From Biomphalaria glabrata (taxonomy: Eukaryota > Mollusca > Gastropoda > Planorbidae), in NCBI RefSeq assembly GCF_947242115.1, contig NC_074719.1, forward strand, positions 42,975,349 to 43,039,348: 64,000 bases of DNA. Reading direction: 5' to 3'. Positions 1 through 11,437 of this stretch are shown one piece after another. Numbering within the stretch: the first letter of the stretch is position 1; each line of letters opens with the position of its first letter. A model generated the notes under the pieces. That model was not told where the DNA came from. It saw only the letters and a list, made by a program, of their open reading frames with translations, and searched no databases. The position numbers and the translations under genes were made by a program.

Positions 1-284
1 CACAAGGGATAATTTTGAAATTCATTACTGAGTAGATTTATGCAGAAAAAAAAAAAAAAAAACTGAAACATATTCTCACTAGCGTTGCATGGCAATTTTT
101 TTTTTTAATTTCTCTTACCCTAAAATATGTATGTTTTCAAAACTCAATTTGTATCACATTAAAAACTGTTAAGATGTGTATTCATAACCCCTCTGAGACT
201 TTTGGTAACAGTATGCATTAATATCGAAAACTATAAAATGCACAATGAAAAAGGAATCAAAGACAGACTTGGTGAAATTTCTCC
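1..284. other. AT-rich flank without a gene
   Basis: This stretch lies 3' of the small basic protein gene on the minus strand. It holds poly(A)/poly(T) runs near 48-62 and 98-106 and probably the 3' UTR of that gene. A TTTAAT at about 103-108 reads as ATTAAA on the minus strand and could be a weak polyadenylation signal. Nothing else is recognisable. Confidence 0.5.
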
Positions 285-1264
285 CTACTTCTTGGGGGTG
301 GCAGCCTTCTTTGTCTTGGCCTTGGATTTGGCTTTTTTGACACCAGCTAAAGGAAAACAAATGTTTAACAGAAAATCAATGAAAATATCAGGATGCCTCT
401 TTTCCTTAAAATGAAGGGCCTAATTAAAAGTTACAAATAGAAAGAACACCAATAACAGTGGCAATAAAGCCCAAGGCCCTGTCTAGCTTTAACACATCTC
501 TCCATTCTGATCTATCGTGTGCTTTACGCCTCCATGCCAGAACTTTTACCTGTTGTAGATCTGTATATCAAGAAATACTTTCTTAGGTTAAAAGCACATT
601 GTGTGATGCGAATAGTTTAGATTAAACTCCCACAAAGATGCAAGTAAAAATTTGCTGGGTCGACGTAATTACCCATCTTTCTAATAATGATGCAGAAACA
701 AAGAAGAATGAGTTTTAATGCATTGATGATGGGAGAGTCAATCTGACAGAAATGGCTGTTTCAAACAGACAATGAGGTATGTGTTCCAGAGAGTAAGTAA
801 AGAATAAATAGCACTGACCTGTATTAACATTTTTAAAAAACTATTGACATGTAAACTTTCTTTGGAGGTTTTTATATTTACATAAATCTATTATGAACCA
901 TTACAGACAAATATTTATTTTCAATTACCTGGTTTCTTGGTTTTCTTCTCTGCTGGCTTCTTGGGGGCTTTCTTGGCAGGTGCTAAAGAGAGAAAGAATT
1001 TTTTTCATAACTGCAAGCTAAGTTTTGTTTACCCTACCAACACTTTTTTTCATAAATACAAGCTATGTTTCTTTTCCCACCAACACTGTCAACTAAAGGT
1101 TTTTGAAACAAAAAATCCTGTATTCAAGCAAGGAGAAAGAAATATCTTCCTTATGGTTCTCCTTGATTTGCAAAGCACTAATTTTATAAAATAAAATGTT
1201 TACCTTTCGCAACTGCTTCTGAATCTCCAGCTGTTTTCTTTCCTCTGCCCTTAGTTGCTGCCAT
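285..1264 (-). CDS. Small lysine-rich basic nuclear protein (H1-tail/HMGN-like), 3 coding exons
   Basis: The coding exons are 1264-1204, 982-929 and 346-285. They join in phase with GT-AG introns into 58 residues beginning MAATKGRGKKTAGDSEAV and ending KKAATPKK. About 40% of residues are lysine and most others are alanine, proline or threonine, with PAKKAPKKPAEKKTKKP in the middle. There is no globular domain, signal peptide or membrane segment. This composition is typical of linker-histone tails and small nucleosome-binding proteins, so a DNA- or chromatin-binding role in the nucleus is inferred. Orthology to any named family is not shown, because low-complexity KAP sequence converges easily. 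A good acceptor at 1302-1301 puts an intron in the 5' UTR, with only 36 bp of leader (1265-1300) in the exon carrying the ATG. The first exon lies upstream and was not located. Exon structure is strongly supported by three clean junctions; the function is not. Confidence 0.82.
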
Positions 1265-1619
1265 TATGAGCGATAAAGTCTGAATCAAACTGATTATTTG
1301 CTGTAAGAAATAAGAATGGAATATTACTTATCTGGAATAAATTCTAGAATTTGTAACGTTCGTTATTCATGATCTTTTTAATACTTTAAGGCCTTTTATT
1401 ATTGTTTCCAAAACTATATCTAGAGCATAATTAGTGGTCTCATAGAAATTTGATTTTTTTATTTTAATAATTACCAAAGATGGTTTAACAAATCAAAAAT
1501 GATATTTAAGATCTATATACAGCCTAGGTCTAAAATAAATATACAACACCAAAAAAGTAATATAGAGCTTATTTATGATGATCATAGATAAATCTAGACA
1601 TTTCATGGTAAAATAAAAT

Positions 1620-1676
1620 AAAATTGGTCTAGTCATCTGAACGCTCCAACATAAAAAATGAGAACGAAGAAGTCTA
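1620..1676 (+). mobile_element. LINE 3'-end fragment
   Basis: About 50 bp closely match the end of the non-LTR fragment at 34718-34765: TTGGTCTAGTCATCTGAACG followed by CTCCAACATAA and a GAATGAAGAAG-type tail. It is only the last bases of the coding region plus 3' tail, a 5'-truncated copy. Confidence 0.6.
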
Positions 1677-1689
1677 AATCTAACCATTA

Positions 1690-1925
1690 ATGAATAATTA
1701 TTAATGCTTCACTTTTCCATAGATCAACTAGAATCTCATCCACCCTTTAAGAGTTTTAGAGTACAAAGTAGTCTAGATAATCATTAAATTCACCATTTTC
1801 TCTCTAATCATTATAGACTCATTAGATATATCTAATTTAGAATTCAGATCTACATCTCTAGAATTAGATTAGATCTAGACATCAACATTGACAAGGTCTA
1901 GAATTCTAGATATCTAATAGAATAG
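1690..1925. repeat. AGATCT/TCTAGA-rich palindromic island
   Basis: The stretch is densely packed with overlapping TAGATC, AGATCT and TCTAGA words without a fixed period. The same word set recurs at about 3.4, 6.2-6.9, 12.9, 17.4-18.2 and 36.1-36.7 kb. Confidence 0.6.
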
Positions 1926-3183
1926 TATAGTAAAGTGCGAAGTTCAAACAGCCCAGATTAGTAGAGAGGCTCGATTAGCACACGTTTTATTACTAAAACT
2001 TCTTTATTTGAATGTTTACAAAGGGACTGCTATTTAATACTGTGCACGTTATTTCTTCACTTCCGACACATTTCGTTTTCCTTGAAAAATCAATGTTCCT
2101 GGTGAGGTCAAACTCAAGAGGTGTTGAATTATATTTTATACCTTTCAGTAGTCAATGGGTCTAGTGCTATTTTTATGTCTAAAGACTCATCAGCTCAAAG
2201 AGACTTTTATATTTGGCATATAGACACATAAGGAATATTCAGAATATTTATAATTCTAAAATGCAGATTAAATCAATATGAAAATCTAGTTTTCTAGATA
2301 TAAATAGTAGAAGTAGAATAACAAATAAAAAAAAAAGTGACATCATATCTACACACTATGACGTTCAACACAGGAGAGCTTATAGTAGACTGTTTCTAGC
2401 GGGAGCGATACTAGTGTATACAATTATTGATCGACTAGGTATGGTAAAGCCTGCTGTGTCTAATGATAGTCTAATGGGCGCTGGTGTCAAAAGTCAAGCC
2501 AGTTACATCGCTTGCATTGAGCTTGCCTGTTAGAAGAGTGATCATGCGTTAGGTTTGGTCTCAAAGAATGAAGTAATCAGAAGAGGGCATGTTAGAAGAG
2601 TGGAGACACTGAGTAGAAAAGAGTATAGTATGAGATCACCTATTACTCTTCTTTCACTCTCGTCCCTTCTAAATTTTATTTCTAGCGCAGCCAGCTAGAT
2701 CTACATGTAACACTGTTGTGTCTAACAACCTTGGAGTGGCGTCAGTTATAAGTCGTGAATGGAAGTTGTGGAGCGTGGCAAAGGCTGGTGTTCTTGCGCA
2801 GGAGTAAAAAGAAAATTACTTTCTAGTGAAAAAGACTAAAATGTTTTAGATATATTATATATTTTCTTTGATCAGCTCGAGCCTTCCATTAGCCTGATCG
2901 AACTTAATAACTGGGTGGAGGAAGGGTCCCATCGAAAGAAGTAAGCTTGTCGATACCCACCCTACATCTCTTTTGTTGTCTTTTACATCATATTTAATAT
3001 TAACTAAGCGAAGTGTTACATTTAAATCATAGATCTATCTATTTTATAGACAAAAGGATGAGGAATTCATAGATCTTGATACCATCAGTTTTTTCATATG
3101 TTACGGCGCTATAAAATTCATAATACAAAATGGCTGCCAACAGGCTAAATTTGCTTGAACTTCGTACTTTACTACATCTAGAA

Positions 3184-3378
3184 CAGGGGTTCTCAACCTG
3201 TAGGTCGCGACCCCCTTGGGGGGGGGGGGGGGTCGATTTGCCATGGTTGCCTAAGACCATCAAAACTATGGATTGTTATCGTCTATTCTTCTATTGCTGT
3301 ATCTGCGTGTGGGAGTGGAGTCAGAGTGAGGGGGATAGAAAAACGGGGTCGACGAGCTTAAAAGATTGATAACCGCTG
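3184..3378. mobile_element. SPIN-like hAT MITE with perfect 8-bp TSD
   Basis: The 195-bp element begins CAGGGGTTCTCAACCTGTAG, followed by GTCGCGACCCC, and ends GATTGATAACCGCTG. It is flanked by the exact 8-bp duplication ATCTAGAA (3176-3183 and 3379-3386), the TSD length of hAT elements. The terminal sequence and the internal GCCTAAGACCATC resemble the SPIN (SPACE INVADERS) hAT family as I recall it, a family known for horizontal spread among animals and reported from a pond snail. It carries no transposase and an internal G-run of about 15. Confidence 0.8.
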
Positions 3379-3386
3379 ATCTAGAA

Positions 3387-3610
3387 TATTCTAGAATACT
3401 TTAGATCTCATTATTGCTAGTAGATCTAGAATCTAGATTCTATAATAATTAATATTATTATTAGTATTAGATCTATTGGTATACCGATCTATTTAATCTA
3501 TTCTATATTATACTAGATAACTAGACCTACTTAAGCCTACTAGATCTAGATTATTCTAGATCTAAACTAAATTAGAATCTAGATAAATAAATCTCGATTC
3601 TAAATGTAGA
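3387..3610. repeat. AGATCT-rich palindromic island
   Basis: Overlapping TAGATC, TCTAGA and AGATCT words fill the stretch. The TSD of the neighbouring SPIN-like element is itself cut from this sequence. Confidence 0.55.
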
Positions 3611-3614
3611 CTAC

Positions 3615-6166
3615 AGTAACTTACGTTTATCGAACAAGTTAAGCTCATTTGCCGACAATTTTTATGTTTGAATTTGTGTATCTCCATAAAAATTAGACCT
3701 AGAAAAAAACTGATTGTATCTGTGAATTCCTCATCCATTTTTCTTAAAAAGTAGACATGTTTTATTCTATTACTACTCATAGTTAAACTTATATTTGATG
3801 TTAAAATGGGTCAGGTTGATGATTTCAAAAGCTTAAATTATCGAACACTTTTTTTACCTTTATCTTATCTTATCGAACATATTAAGAACTTATCGAACAC
3901 ACGAGAAGTATGGTGTTTTAAAAGTGTTATAATCTTAAAATTTTGTGAAAAGTATGGTGTTTCAAAAGTGTTATAATCTATATTTTTTTTATTTATATCA
4001 TTTTCTTTTTACGCCATGTCAAGAAAGACAGATTTTTAGTCATTTTCAAATGGTCCACATCGAAGGAATCTATCACTGATCAGCTCTGCTTAGAAACTGA
4101 CGGTGCTAAGCCCAGTAACGCATTACCGTAGTACTTATTTAGGTCTAAGCTATTTTGAGACATAAGGCCATTAATAATTTAAATCCAGATATTATTTATT
4201 TGAGGGAGAGCCTAATAAGCTTTGGTAGCCAATAGATAATCCCGCCCTCCCCAAGTCATTGCAGGACACAACAGTTTACTTGGTTGACCTAAAAACAAAA
4301 CATACGGTACGCGGCCCTACGTAACTAGCCGCCGATCTAGCACGCTCAGTGTATGTAACAGCCCAAAAGTCAGTGCTAGATATTTTTCGATCTGGGCGGG
4401 GAAGGTTGGGGGGGGGGGGTGCTGAAAAGCTATGGTAGCTTGCAAGCTGTGTTACCTATAGATGTAGATAAATCCGCCCTCCCTAAACCACCTGGTTGAC
4501 AAAAAAAAAAAAAAAAAAACCCACAAAAAAAAAACACAGTATTTTAGAGCACGCTTAGTATTTGTCACACACACACACAAAGAACATATTTATATATACT
4601 ACATATCTATCATGCCTAGTGATTGTGACCTAATTAGCGGCTTGACCGTAGGTACTCGACTGATGGCTCCTCCCCTTTTCCCCTCAACATTGTTCTTACT
4701 ACAACTTGAACAATGTTTTGGGGCTGTGTTGATGGCCTGGTTTACACCTGTGTGTTACGCTATCACTGACCATTTTTTTTTTGTTGTGTGTTAGTCTGGT
4801 GGCTGCGTTTGGATTGAGTCTTGATATTTACGTTGTTACTTTGCACTGAAAAGTGTGAATGTTGGAGAGTGGAAGAGCGGGTAAGGGGGTGTAGGCAGAA
4901 TAAGAGAGTGGTTAAATGTGTTATTGTTATTATTTTGTGTATTTGTGATGTTTCAAAGGAGTGTCTTTGTAGCGCATTATGAGCTTTATCATACTTTATG
5001 GCAAATATATATATATATATATAATTTTATAGACCCGGCGCCACACGTCTAGATCGAGAAGCACAACTGACTCTTGTATTTGAGGCTGACATCACATTCT
5101 AATGGTCGATCAATTATTGATGATCTCTGGATACAGTGTCTTGACTGTTTCTCTCCCCCACCCCCCGACCTTTTTTTTTTTACCTGCCCAAGACATTTTT
5201 ATTTCAAAATACCATATCTGCATTCTATACCTCCCCCTTTCGTTTTATTAATATCTCTTCACATCAAGCACATGCGCTAGGTATTGGTTTATAACACATA
5301 ATTCAGAAGTTAATACAATGGGACAAATTCAGAAGTTAATAGAACGGGGCATCTGAAAAAGAAACAACAACTGAATACTCAGAATACATTCCACTCTGTT
5401 TCTCCTGGAGTTTTTGCATCGATGCCATTAGCATCAAGCTATAATATATGTGTCATAAAATCAAGCTTTTAAAATGGGTACAATTAGTGCATATCGATGT
5501 AAATCTATTTACTTTAAAAAAATATAGCACATTTACGGTAAACCACAAATAACTGATACAAATTGTAACATATGATTAATTTATATCTGAACTTTGCATT
5601 ACATTATTTTAAAAAATAGCAATTAAAAAATATATAATTTAAATATTTTGTCTTCTTTGGGTTATATCCCTTTGATGTTTATTTTTAACATTAAAATGGC
5701 GTTCGATATCTTACGAAGCTGAGATTGCTTATATAAAAACTGCTATTATCGAACACCCCCTTTTTAAACCTCAATTTTCATGTTTAGGTAACAAAGGATA
5801 CTTTCAAATAAATAGTTGTAAATATTTCTCATCCTATTTAGAAGCGTATTATATAGTTTTTTTGAGCTGAATCATCATTAGCATTAAAAAATACCCTTAA
5901 CCCGAGACTCACTCCACTCTTCCCAAGAGTTCAAAAAATGTGAAATTTTTATACCAATATTACCAATGCACTTTGAATATAAGTAAAAAAATTATCCTCA
6001 GGTGAAAATGAAACTAATTATAACTTAGCTATAAAGAAATGGACGATGCACAATAAGAATGGACTAGTTTCTTTATAATCATCGAAATAAAGGAGAATTT
6101 AAAAAAATACAATGGGGTGTTCGATAAGTACCTTAAAACGAAGGTGTTCGATAGATGTAAGTTACT
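3615..6166. mobile_element. Candidate 2.5-kb TIR element with subterminal TATCGAACA repeats
   Basis: The ends are inverted repeats. The left begins AGTAACTTACGTTTATCGAA (3615) and the right, read inward on the minus strand, begins AGTAACTTACATCTATCGAA (6166), with 20 of 22 positions alike. The motif TATCGAACA recurs near the left end (about 3628, 3839, 3871, 3891, all plus) and the right end (5747 plus; about 6117 and 6144 minus; a shorter GTTCGATA at 5701 minus). Such arrays resemble transposase-binding sites. The interior is non-coding and holds an imperfect duplication (about 4190-4370 against 4400-4580) and a duplicated block (about 3907-3980). No transposase or clear TSD is visible, so the superfamily is unknown. 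Confidence 0.55.
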
Positions 6167-6935
6167 CTAGATCTACATCTCAATTCTATAAATTCTAGTG
6201 TCTTAAGTCTAGTCACTGTACTAGGCTTACTTAGGCTTACTAGATCTGTTAACTTAATAGATTAGATATAAATAGATCTAAGTTAAGTGTTATGTATGGT
6301 CTAGATTTACTAATCTCTAGACTCCTCTAGATTACTCTAGATTCACTTAGACTTAGATCTAGATCTATAATTCTATATAGATCTAGAATATCTATGACTA
6401 TGACTTAGATTCTCGAGACTCACAAGTGTAGATAGGTCTAGAGTCTAGATACTAGATTTAGATCTAATTTTTTTTTAAATTTATATTATTATTAGACTAG
6501 ATCTAGATCTAATCATCTACTAGATCTAGATCTACCTATTATTATTTAACTTGAGTAATACTCGAGACTACAGTCTACACTGTGTCACTACTAGATCTAG
6601 ATCTAGATTATTTCTAGATCTAGATCTAGTAGTAGACTCTAACTCTAGAGACTCTCCAGACTCTTAGTGATGTTAGTCACTCTACCTCTTCAAGCCTCTT
6701 GTCTTACTCTTAGACTTAGACCTCGCTCTACTCTAGATCTAGAAATAGACTCTTGTCAAACTAGAATCTAGAGTGTTAACTTCAAGGATAAATAGAATGC
6801 TAAGAATCTATTAAATAAATAAAAGAAGTGCCTCTTTACAAGATCTAGATTTGATCCAGATTTCGATCTAGATCTAGAGTTTACAGTCAAACTTCTTGGT
6901 ATATAATTAATATAAGAATAGACCTAGATCTGTCA
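6167..6935. repeat. Large AGATCT/TCTAGA palindromic island
   Basis: About 750 bp of cryptically simple sequence is dominated by overlapping TAGATC, AGATCT, TCTAGA and GACTCTAGA words. There is no fixed period, so it is not an ordinary microsatellite. Both strands carry the same words because they are self-complementary. Confidence 0.65.
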
Positions 6936-8139
6936 GCTTTTAAGAAATTGCCGCGTTGGAAGATGGCCGACCAAGTGTTCTTTAGACTAGCGGCAAACGA
7001 GTAAACAGATGAAATAGCAAGTGCCTTCTTGAAAAAACTTCTTGTTATCCAGGCATATCTCGACTAAGCACGTGCATTATCATAAATTAAAATAGATTAA
7101 ATATCTTCGGTAAGAGAAAATTTATATAGGTATTATGGATCTAAATATATTAATCTTTAGTAATAAAAATATGAACAATTATAATTGATCTTACGGTATC
7201 GGCTGTTTTTCTACTTTGCTGTAGTTGTGAAAAGACGCCAACAGTTGTAGCCAGATGGATTGAAAGTGGGTCGTAATGTCCAAATTAGCCAATCAACGCC
7301 TTGCACTCTACCAAAACAGATATTCAACGAATCGGAAGCCTTTTTGCAATATAACATCACAAGAGCTCGCGCCAAGACTGTATATTTTTATTGGTAGACT
7401 AGTCCAGTTCAACTCAAGGCCTAAATTTAGTCGAAAATGCGGGTCAAAAAAGGGGGAAAACTCAAGAAACAACAAATCTGGCGCAATCTAGACCTAGACT
7501 TATATGCCCGGGTTTGATAGTTCTACGTGCGGAATATAGCTTAGGCTTTCTAGTTTACAAAGAAAAATAATATAGATCTAGGTCAATCACTCCAATATAC
7601 GATTTTTTTAAAACAAGTTGATCGCCTGCGCCTGTTATTGTCTGGTAATGTGCTTATGCGTAGTGGACGTTCGATGGTCTCAGGTTCGAACCGGGCTATG
7701 ATGCAATAATCCCCAGGAACATCCAAAACATGCAAAAACAAATCGATTGTTCTTTCTGCCAGTTTCTGAACATTTTGTGCTTCCGTGTAGATCTGGATCA
7801 TCTAGAGCCACATATTTTATTTTTTTAAAATATTTTTCTAATGACTGTCCATTACTACTCTACGAGCTCTAAAGTTTTGTAGCCTATGTCTAACCCTCGG
7901 CCGGGTTGCGGCTATACTAAAAAAAATGGGAGCGCCTTCGGGAGTCAACCCTGACTAAATATCTAATATTATATTATAAACTAGCCTACAGACGTACCTA
8001 TAAGCTTCTTAACAGGTTTAGTCGTAATGAAATAGTAGGCCTTCTTTAGATGGTAAAGACCTCATACAGATAGGCCAATTCAACAATCTCGAAAAACAAA
8101 AATCTATATTTGGTGTTATTATCTCATCTCTACCTGTGG
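6936..8139. other. Mostly unannotated, with a possible promoter/first exon near 6960
   Basis: A GAAGATGGCCGAC sequence near 6959 resembles a YY1-type start-site motif. It opens a 13-codon frame (MADQVFFRLAANE) ending next to a possible GTAAAC donor. No downstream exon was recognised, so no gene is called. Around 7670-7700 there is a GGTTCGAACC B-box-like sequence from a degraded tRNA-derived repeat. The rest is AT-rich with no recognisable gene. Confidence 0.3.
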
Positions 8140-8720
8140 TTCCTTCTGGGGCATAGGCAACCAAACAGCTTCCTACAGGCGTCTCGGTTCTGGGCGAGTC
8201 TCTCCGTCCCCACGTCCGTGATCCATATGCGATTCCCATCTCTCTGACTCCGCTTGGACAGCATCAAGGCTACTCCTCAAGTGTGTGTAGCCTCTTGCTC
8301 ATGTCCTGAGTATAAAAACAGCTCACCCGAAGTCAGTCTTTTCTGCCTGGAACCAGTCCCTCTTGATTCACTGATTCCTAAGATTGTGAGGTTGTACCCT
8401 TTCATCTTAGATGCCACTTGCGCTGTCTTCCCAGTTTCATATATGGTCCGGAGTTCCATGTACCGATGGTGGTGTTGGTCCTGGTAGAGAAGATGGTCAT
8501 CGGCCTGTCGGCTACCAGATGACTCTGGCTTTCACCGACATGAGTCATAAACCTTCCAGCTGAAGGTCCATCTTCTCCCAGGTCATTGACTTCTGTTGAT
8601 TTGCTGTTAGGTGTTTCTGTAGCTAGTGGTTTTTCTATATAGGGTAGGGTAGCTAGCCCTACGCCCAAACCTCCTCCTTTCTCAGCCGGGCTTGGGACCG
8701 TCCTAAGTTGGGTTTCGTTA
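8140..8720 (-). mobile_element. LINE fragment, endonuclease start
   Basis: On the minus strand the frame beginning MELRTIYETGKTAQVASKMK continues YNLTILGISESR and KRLTSGELFLYSGHEQEATH. This matches the start of the APE-type endonuclease domain of RTE/CR1-group non-LTR retrotransposons (consensus-like RTMYEAGKTAQVA, ILGISE.RW, LLYSGH). Only the first part of the domain is present, followed by out-of-frame remnants. It is a dead fragment and no reverse transcriptase is attached. Confidence 0.75.
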
Positions 8721-8954
8721 GCTGCTTTTGTTTATTTCGACTGTTGTCTAGATCTAAATGGTAAAAATGTTTAGAATTAGGTCTATATGTTGGAGCCAAC
8801 AGGGGTAGATCTTTTTTTTCCCCTATTATTAAAAGAAAGTGCAAGTAAAATAATTAGTTATCAATAATTAATTGATTAATTCTTTTTATTATTTAATATC
8901 AAAAAGGGAAATTAATACTTCAGTATTAAAAGATACGGCTAAAAATGTAGGGCT

Positions 8955-9400
8955 TTGTCCCATTACATAATTGTACACGTTATTTCTAACACACCCATTC
9001 TCGGATCAAGTTGAAACTTTAGACAATTATTTATTGTGGAGACACAAACTCAAAATCGACCCTCGAAGTGGTCCACCCAGGCAGGTAAAAAGGCAGGTTT
9101 CAAAATTTAATAAAATACTCACAAAGACATACAGATAAAGACACATTCCTCGTTCCATATGCTAGTACAAATCAGTACAAATTATGCTCTTTCTTCTTCT
9201 TGCATAAATGATTTAAAAATTAGATTTTTCGGTTTTAGAAAAGAAAAAAGTAGCCGTTGCATCAGAACTTTGAATGGTCTAAAATATTATGATGTCGGAG
9301 TTTCACTTTCTTTTCTAGTTTACGAGATCTAAACGGGACAGACGGACAGACGTTCCACACAAAACTAATAGCGTCTTTTCCCCTTTCGGGAGCCTCTAAT
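8955..9400. repeat. Dispersed repeat with a GACAGACGGACAGACG terminus
   Basis: The block contains TGTACACGTTATTTCT, a CAAGTTGAAACTTT stretch, a LINE-like patch (about 9115-9190) and an end reading CTAGTTTACGAGATCTAAAC then GGGACAGACGGACAGACG. A related, reversed arrangement (TCTGTCTGTCTGTA, TGTACACATTATTTCT, AAGCTGAAATTTTTGT) occurs at about 16450-16640, and shorter relatives near 57222 and 57690. It is an unclassified dispersed family. Confidence 0.45.
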
Positions 9401-9674
9401 AAAAACACATTAGCCAATTATTCAATGAATTATTAGTAATTAATTATTTTGTTTAATATCGAAAAAGGGAAATACGGTATACATTACTGAGATGTAGAGT
9501 TGCAAATGTGCAGTTATAGAAGCCTTTTTTTTATAAAGTATTTGTTCATATTTTGCTTGTTTTTGTCAATCAACGCACAATGCGGTAAAATGAACCTAAA
9601 AGAGAAATATTCGAAAATAGACTGCGCAGTTCATCTCAGGTAGGCCTACGGTACTGTTTTAGTCGGTGACCCGT

Positions 9675-9730
9675 AAATAGCTCGGTCAAAATAGCGCGGT
9701 CAAAATAGCGCAAACAAACTATCGCCGATA
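9675..9730 (+). repeat. Short 14-bp direct repeat
   Basis: The unit CGGTCAAAATAGCG occurs about three times in imperfect tandem, followed by CAAACAAACTATCGCCG. Similar short-period repeats with a GGTCA core occur at 55.9 kb. Confidence 0.5.
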
Positions 9731-10149
9731 AAACATTGCGGACTTACATAGGAAGTCTATAAAAAATACCGAATTTTAGTAAGTAAAAATCCTGGGCAGC
9801 ATTTTTCATTGATACCTCTGTCTTCTTCAATTAATAGATCTAAAAGTATGCCATATTTGCAGAGAGATTAGGCCCTATGCCTACTTTAAAATGTTCTCAT
9901 TCTCCTTTTTCACCAATGCATAACTTGCTAAAATAAAATATGTTTTTTTTTATTTGATTACTTCGTTTAAGGGTTAGGTTAGGTATATGATGATATGTGT
10001 GTTACACATGTGTGTTATAGTACAATAGTATGGCTTTGTCCTAATTGATCGTTCATTGTCTATGGAAATCTATATGGCAATAAAGTGTCAACATTAATCG
10101 AGACCGAAAGATAGAGAACACTTAGATGTAAGCAAAAGAGATTCTGCTG

Positions 10150-11285
10150 TTCTTAAATCTTCACCGTACCCCCCAATTTCGCGCAAGAATTGCAAAGAAA
10201 GTATTCAGACTGCGCGTGCGGCTGATAGATTTTTTTTTATCACAGTCACCTTCATAGTCCCTTAGTCTGTTAATCCGTTCGGGCACTAACACATGATCTG
10301 ACGACCGTCTTTTTAATTCTTTTACCCTAAATAGAATCACTTTCAATGACAGGCCCGTCCATTAATTAATAGGCCTATATTCTCTTCCCTTCGCTTTCTC
10401 TGCCTGCCTCATCTTCTTTTCGTTGGTACTGTTCCCCGAAAGCATGTCTTTGCAAGCCCTGAGGGCCTTGTGATATAATCATACAATTTTAGTTGCTTTT
10501 TTTTGACAATGGTCAGCAGGTCATCGTGAGGCCTAATTGCTATTGTGATCCTGTTTCTAATCATCTCATTTATGATGCGGCCTTTAAATGTGATACCTTG
10601 TAGCCTTCTATGACATCTCAACTCCAGGGTTCTCATAGCTAATTCTGCAGTAATTGGCCAAGATTTGCAAGCTTAGGACTACAAGAATGTGACAATGACC
10701 AAGAAGCGTATCAGTCTGATTTTAGTGTCGATGGCTATGCCTTTTTTTTCCCCAGATGTTTCAAAGCTTTTCAAGTCCTGCTAAGGACTGTGCAATTCCG
10801 GCCAGTAGTTCAGGTCTCGTTCTGTTGTCTGAAACGATAGCTCCGAGGAATTTAAAACTTCTGGTACTTGCCAGCTTTCGATGCCAATACTGATGTCCTA
10901 GTTAAAACCCTGTTGGATATTGGTTATATTTAGTGTTTTTTTTTCGACATTGATTAAAATACATAACATATATGTGCTGCAGATGGCAAAAGTCTTGTCT
11001 ATGCGGATCATCAAGTCAGCTAGCATCCTCCGCTGACCTTGCCCAAGACCATCTAGCCTTTTCAGACCATCCATATGTCATCCACAAAGCACAAGTTAGT
11101 AATTTATCTTCCGCCAATATAGGCCTGACCTCACTACCCTCAAGAACATCCCCCCCCCCCACCATCTTTTCAGGGCAGATATTGAAATGTGCAAGTGAAA
11201 GGAGGCAGCCTTGTCTTACTCCTATTTTCCCAATGTTATTGTGCAGTGTAGGCCTACAACAAAATCACACTCACAGGAACAAATA
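10150..11285 (-). mobile_element. LINE, reverse transcriptase and C-terminal remnants
   Basis: Reading the minus strand from about 11255, IGVRQGCLLS-like sequence matches a conserved reverse transcriptase motif. It is followed by out-of-frame remnants (LAEDKLLVCG, HMDGLKRLDGLGQ, DLMIRIDKTF). At 10636-10409 comes the typical C-terminal tail of these LINEs: MRTLELRCHRRLQGITFKGR, then PHDDLLTIVKKKQLKLYDYI. The order RT then C-terminus is preserved, but the copy has many stops and frame changes and lacks its 5' part. Below 10409 lies its degraded 3' region. Confidence 0.75.
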
Positions 11286-11437
11286 AGAGGTGCTGGACGT
11301 GTGAAATGCGCTTCTGACTATCGTCACGATGGTCGCAGTTCCCGACCTTTTCATTTCAAACTAAAATCAGGAGGCCGGAATGATAGATAGATCTATTTAA
11401 AATTACATTGGCGCATGCCCTGAACCTACACATCAAA

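Larger units (their letters stand above)
1301..3175. other. Upstream region of the basic protein gene
   Basis: No coding region is visible here. The interval should contain the untranslated first exon and promoter of the minus-strand basic protein gene, but I could not place them. It includes a LINE 3'-end fragment (1620-1676) and an AGATCT-rich island (1690-1925), described separately. The remainder is AT-rich single-copy-looking sequence. Confidence 0.4.

Noticed and set aside
7276-7491. 71-codon basic frame starting MSKLANQRLALYQNRYS
   Set aside because: No homology recognised, no supporting splice structure, and it lies in repeat-flanked sequence. It could be revisited with RNA data.
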